NCBI GenBank assembly: GCA_948888345.1
Contig: CAQTPN010000022.1
Span: 1 to 10,382, forward strand
Direction of reading: 5' to 3'
Length of the DNA stretch: 10,382 nucleotides
Source of the DNA: an uncultured bacterium
GTDB taxonomy: Bacteria; Cyanobacteriota; Vampirovibrionia; Gastranaerophilales; Gastranaerophilaceae
Shown: one piece after another, positions 8,274 to 10,382 of the stretch
Layout of the letters: the number at the start of each line of letters is the position of its first letter
Position numbering within the stretch: the first letter of the stretch is position 1
Program-made: the position numbers and the translations under genes
Notes under the pieces: model-generated
Told to the model about the DNA's origin: nothing
The model's input: the letters and a program-made list of their open reading frames with translations, nothing else
Database searches by the model: none

Positions 8274-8895
8274 TGAAGGGGGGCAACTAACCGAAAAAGT
8301 AAGGCGCAAACCATACAGTGTTGTTCTTTTTGATGAAATCGAAAAAGCACACCCTGATGTATTTAATATTATGCTCCAAATTTTTGACGATGGCAGATTG
8401 ACTGATTCTAAAGGAAGAACTGTTGATTTTAAGAATACAATTATAATTTTAACTTCAAACGTAGGCTCTGACATCATCTTAGATAATGCTATTAAAGGGA
8501 TGTTATCCGAAGCTGACCGCGAAAAAACAAAAGAAGAAGTAACGGAGAAGCTGCGTTCATATTTCAAGCCCGAATTTTTAAACAGAATTGATGAAACAGT
8601 ATTTTTTGAGGCACTTCGCCTTGAAGATTTAAATAAAATTGTTGATATTCAGGTTCAATATTTAAGGAAGCTTTTATCTGAACGAAAGATTGAATTTGAA
8701 ATAACTGATGATGCCAAAGAAAAGCTGGCTCTTGAAGGATATAATCCGATTTACGGAGCAAGACCATTAAAGAGGGCGATACGCTCACAGGTAGAAAATC
8801 CTCTATCTAAAGAGCTTTTGCTCGGACACTTTGGCGATGGCGATAAAATACTTATAGATATTGAAGATGACAAGATAGTATTCAAAAAGAAATAA
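8215..8895 (+). CDS. clpB: ClpB C-terminal fragment (most of NBD2)
   Basis: This is the +1-frame continuation of clpB. An ATG at 8215 starts [18 protein letters not shown], which could be read as a 226-residue product. It has the D2 pore loop GYVGY (15-19), Walker B VVLFDEIEKAH (D40, E41), sensor 1 in LTSNVGSD (N82), the arginine finger in PEFLNRIDE (R124) and sensor 2 in GARPLKR near the C-terminus. It lacks Walker A, which lies in the other frame, so it cannot bind and turn over ATP alone. No convincing ribosome binding site precedes the ATG, and translation of this piece is doubtful. An upstream TTG at 8167 opens the same frame but adds only non-ClpB residues. Confidence 0.6.
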   Translation: MKKHSVARLIGAPPGYVGYDEGGQLTEKVRRKPYSVVLFDEIEKAHPDVFNIMLQIFDDGRLTDSKGRTVDFKNTIIILTSNVGSDIILDNAIKGMLSEADREKTKEEVTEKLRSYFKPEFLNRIDETVFFEALRLEDLNKIVDIQVQYLRKLLSERKIEFEITDDAKEKLALEGYNPIYGARPLKRAIRSQVENPLSKELLLGHFGDGDKILIDIEDDKIVFKKK

Positions 8896-8900
8896 AATAT

Positions 8901-8938
8901 TTAAAAGGGCTTCTAAAATGCATTAGAAGCCCTTTTAA
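8901..8938. terminator. Bidirectional intrinsic terminator with 16-bp perfect stem
   Basis: TTAAAAGGGCTTCTAA (8901-8916) pairs perfectly with TTAGAAGCCCTTTTAA (8923-8938) around the 6-nt loop AATGCA. It sits 5 nt after the clpB stop and 1 nt beyond the stop of the convergent - strand gene ending at 8940. T-rich stem ends face out on both strands, so it can end transcription from both sides. Confidence 0.9.
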
Positions 8939-8939
8939 T

Positions 8940-9923
8940 CTATAACAACAATGCTAAAATCATCAAAACAAATGTACCGAGCTGCATGCCTGTAGCTGCA
9001 AATTTTTGGAATTTATTGTTGTCATAATATTTTGCAGTTTTCTTTGCATTTGATGCGGCCTGCAGTCTTTCAATCCTTGAATAATCATCATCAGTTGCAA
9101 AATCCCTCTGGAAAATGCGCCTTTCAAGACGATTTAAACGTACGGTCATAGGGTCGTAAGAATAAGTCTGCCCGAAGAGTGAATTTTCAAGCCCTGCAAT
9201 TTGCAATGAGGCATCAGACCCTCCGTAGCCATAATTATAATCATAATTCTGACGGTTTCTTGCAGAATTTCTATTCTGCGCATCCTGTCTTGCTTTTGCT
9301 ATAACATCATCTTCTGATGGAAGCGCATTTTCAGAATACCCGCCGTAAGAATAATCTTCAGGAGATGTGCTTCTGAAATATTCTCCCGTTTGATAGCTTG
9401 GAAGAGTTGAAGACGGCTTCATCATTGATATTTTAGCCTTAAGAGCATCTGTTCTCTGTGCTAAATCGCCTTTTTTAGCCGAACCGAATGTTTTTTCTTC
9501 AAGACGTTCAAGCCTTTTATAGATATTTTCATCCTTGTAATTTTTACCAAAAAGCTGCATTTCAAACATATCTACAACAGGATAGTTCACTCCTTCAGCC
9601 TCATCCCTATAAAGCTCTGATATCGGGGCTTTAGCTTCGGCAAGTGTTTCAAGGCCAAGAGTTGAATTTAATTTATCAATTCTTTCTTGAGTATTTAATT
9701 TTGAACCGTTATAATTTGAGCCAAAAACTTCATCTTCTAAACGTTTTAATCTATCAGTATCAGATTCTTTTGAATAATCAATCCCGAGAACCGATGTTTC
9801 AATTTTTGATATTTGTTCAGCAATAGGCAGATTAGCCTCCGGTGCTGCAAAAACAATTTCCGTACTTAAAAATATAAGTAAAGATAGCGATATTATTAAG
9901 TTTTTAAAGTTTATTGCTTTCAT
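8940..9923 (-). CDS. Exported repeat protein with RLxRLExxxFG motifs and hydrophobic C-terminal tail
   Basis: I recognise the repeat style but not a named function. The 327-residue protein starts with a signal peptide (hydrophobic core LIISLSLLIFLS, likely cleavage near VFA|A at 26-27). Three copies of a double repeat follow. Unit 1 has ETSVLG, then RLKRLEDEVFG (58-68) and RIDKL (81-85). Unit 2 has EMQLFG, RLERLEEKTFG (137-147) and RTDAL (157-161). Unit 3 has LENSLFG (245-251), RLNRLERRIF (262-271) and RIERL (283-287). The units look like amphipathic helix pairs. A low-complexity linker rich in Tyr, Gly, Ser and Asn (about 170-240) separates units 2 and 3. The last 16 residues (GMQLGTFVLMILALLL) could be a membrane segment. 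A cell-envelope structural or anchoring role is an inference. The gene is convergent with clpB. There is no Shine-Dalgarno sequence; see the adjacent promoter. Confidence 0.85.
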   Translation of the reverse strand: MKAINFKNLIISLSLLIFLSTEIVFAAPEANLPIAEQISKIETSVLGIDYSKESDTDRLKRLEDEVFGSNYNGSKLNTQERIDKLNSTLGLETLAEAKAPISELYRDEAEGVNYPVVDMFEMQLFGKNYKDENIYKRLERLEEKTFGSAKKGDLAQRTDALKAKISMMKPSSTLPSYQTGEYFRSTSPEDYSYGGYSENALPSEDDVIAKARQDAQNRNSARNRQNYDYNYGYGGSDASLQIAGLENSLFGQTYSYDPMTVRLNRLERRIFQRDFATDDDYSRIERLQAASNAKKTAKYYDNNKFQKFAATGMQLGTFVLMILALLL

Positions 9924-9930
9924 AAAAACT

Positions 9931-9939
9931 ATTATAGCA
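9931..9939 (-). promoter_or_regulatory. Extended -10 promoter next to the repeat-protein start
   Basis: On the - strand, TGCTATAAT has a consensus -10 (TATAAT at 9931-9936) with the TG extension. Only 7 nt (AGTTTTT) separate it from the ATG at 9921-9923, so transcription should begin at or next to the start codon. No good -35 is seen, which an extended -10 can tolerate. Confidence 0.6.
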
Positions 9940-10028
9940 ATAAAACTTTTTTAAATTACCGGAATTAAGTATAATTAATTTTATTGCACTTTAGGATTAT
10001 GAAAACGAAACCGAAAAGCGCATTGTTT

Positions 10029-10382
10029 TTAATCCGTTAATTTATCAAGGGCGTTATAATACCCTTTTAGGGCCCCTTCTTTTTTATCTTTATTATATTG
10101 TTCCAATTGTTCTTTATTCATTTTTGTTGAAGGCATACCGCTTAAAATTCTTGAAATATTATCTGTAATAAGGGTTACACCTGCTGTAATTGCCCCTGCG
10201 CCGATTAAGCTGTTTCCGTAAGGTATCTTAAATAAACTGTTCAAGCACATAACAACATTTTGAACGGATGTTCTTATAATTTTATTAATACCCCTCAAGC
10301 GGGCATCTTTATTAGCTTTTTCAACATCACCCGTTTGTTTTAAGGTTGAATTGTAATCATCCGTTGTTGCAAAATAAATTGA
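10029..10382 (-). CDS. Unknown membrane protein, 3' part only (5' end outside window)
   Basis: I do not recognise a named family. The frame is open to the right edge of the window, giving 117 visible residues that begin SIYFATTDDYNSTLK. The TTG at 10296-10298 that could serve as a start is therefore probably internal (a Leu in DARLRGINK). The visible part has a polar stretch, then NKIIRTSVQNVVMCLNSLF and a Gly/Ala-rich hydrophobic stretch (NSLIGAGAITAGVTLI) that may cross or lie in the membrane. A charged tail, from PSTKMNKEQLEQYN to ALDKLTD, ends the protein. It lies 105 nt upstream of the repeat-protein gene on the same strand. No clear terminator was seen between them, but the second gene seems to have its own promoter. 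Function is unknown. Confidence 0.7.
   Translation of the reverse strand, partial: SIYFATTDDYNSTLKQTGDVEKANKDARLRGINKIIRTSVQNVVMCLNSLFKIPYGNSLIGAGAITAGVTLITDNISRILSGMPSTKMNKEQLEQYNKDKKEGALKGYYNALDKLTD

Larger units (their letters stand above)
6303..8895 (+). pseudogene. clpB: ClpB disaggregase gene broken by a frameshifting deletion
   Basis: ClpB is the Hsp100 hexameric ATPase that, with DnaK, pulls proteins out of aggregates. Residues count from the 6303 ATG. The first frame carries the two-repeat N domain (about 3-155), NBD1 with Walker A GEAGVGKT (221-228), Walker B ILFIDELH (290-297) and ALERRF, the coiled-coil middle domain (about 410-540), and NBD2 up to Walker A GPTGVGKT (618-625). 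Reading then leaves the ClpB frame at about 8215-8223 and stops at 8273. The rest of NBD2 (pore loop GYVGYDEGG, Walker B, sensors, GARPLKR) continues in the +1 frame to 8895. Comparison with E. coli ClpB shows that about 13 residues, including the conserved RIDMSEF segment, are absent at the junction, so this is not a single-base slip. The repaired gene would encode about 876 residues, near the family norm of about 860. Neither fragment can form a working disaggregase. An assembly error is possible. Confidence 0.9.

Noticed and set aside
8167..8895. Independent gene starting at the TTG at 8167
   Set aside because: The first 16 residues are clpB DNA read in the wrong frame, with no ribosome binding site; the rest is plain ClpB NBD2.
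9970..9975. TATAAT on the + strand between the two rightmost genes
   Set aside because: No + strand gene follows it in the window and no -35 is evident; probably chance in AT-rich DNA.

Overview
The window is about 10.4 kb of AT-rich bacterial DNA with short intergenic gaps. It carries a standard Clp protease locus, an S-layer-homology (SLH) protein, exported proteins with unusual repeats, and a large unfamiliar effector-like gene. SLH domains, a secreted protein built from RLxRLExxxFG repeats, and several polar, Asn-rich orphan proteins together suggest a non-photosynthetic relative of Cyanobacteria (Melainabacteria/Vampirovibrionia, e.g. gut Gastranaerophilales). This placement is an inference from protein style, not from a marker gene.

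Left part (1-3112, + strand): the 3' end of clpP, a complete clpX 80 nt later, then an SLH-domain exported protein 19 nt after clpX. The set ends at a strong hairpin terminator. ClpX unfolds tagged proteins and ClpP degrades them; the SLH protein is probably only a co-transcribed envelope gene.

Middle part (3137-6094, - strand): a two-gene unit reading away from clpB. The first gene encodes an 817-residue protein with a Gly/Ala-rich hydrophobic centre. Its C-terminal half carries the signature residues of a RelA/SpoT-type nucleotide pyrophosphokinase, split by an insertion of about 110 residues. No HD hydrolase domain is present. The second gene, 102 nt downstream, encodes an unknown 133-residue protein. 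The layout resembles a toxin/effector gene followed by a small partner gene and is the most interesting part of the window.

Right part (6303-8895, + strand): clpB, the Hsp100 disaggregase, broken in its second ATPase domain. The reading frame shifts, and about 13 conserved residues just after the second Walker A are absent. This fits a 38-nt deletion at a short direct repeat. A perfect 16-bp inverted repeat follows and serves as a terminator shared with the convergent next gene.

Far right (8940-10382, - strand): a secreted or envelope-anchored protein with three copies of a double RLxRLE repeat, whose extended -10 promoter lies so close to the ATG that the mRNA may be leaderless. It is followed by the 3' part of an unknown membrane protein that runs off the window edge. 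No tRNA, rRNA, CRISPR array or insertion sequence was seen.
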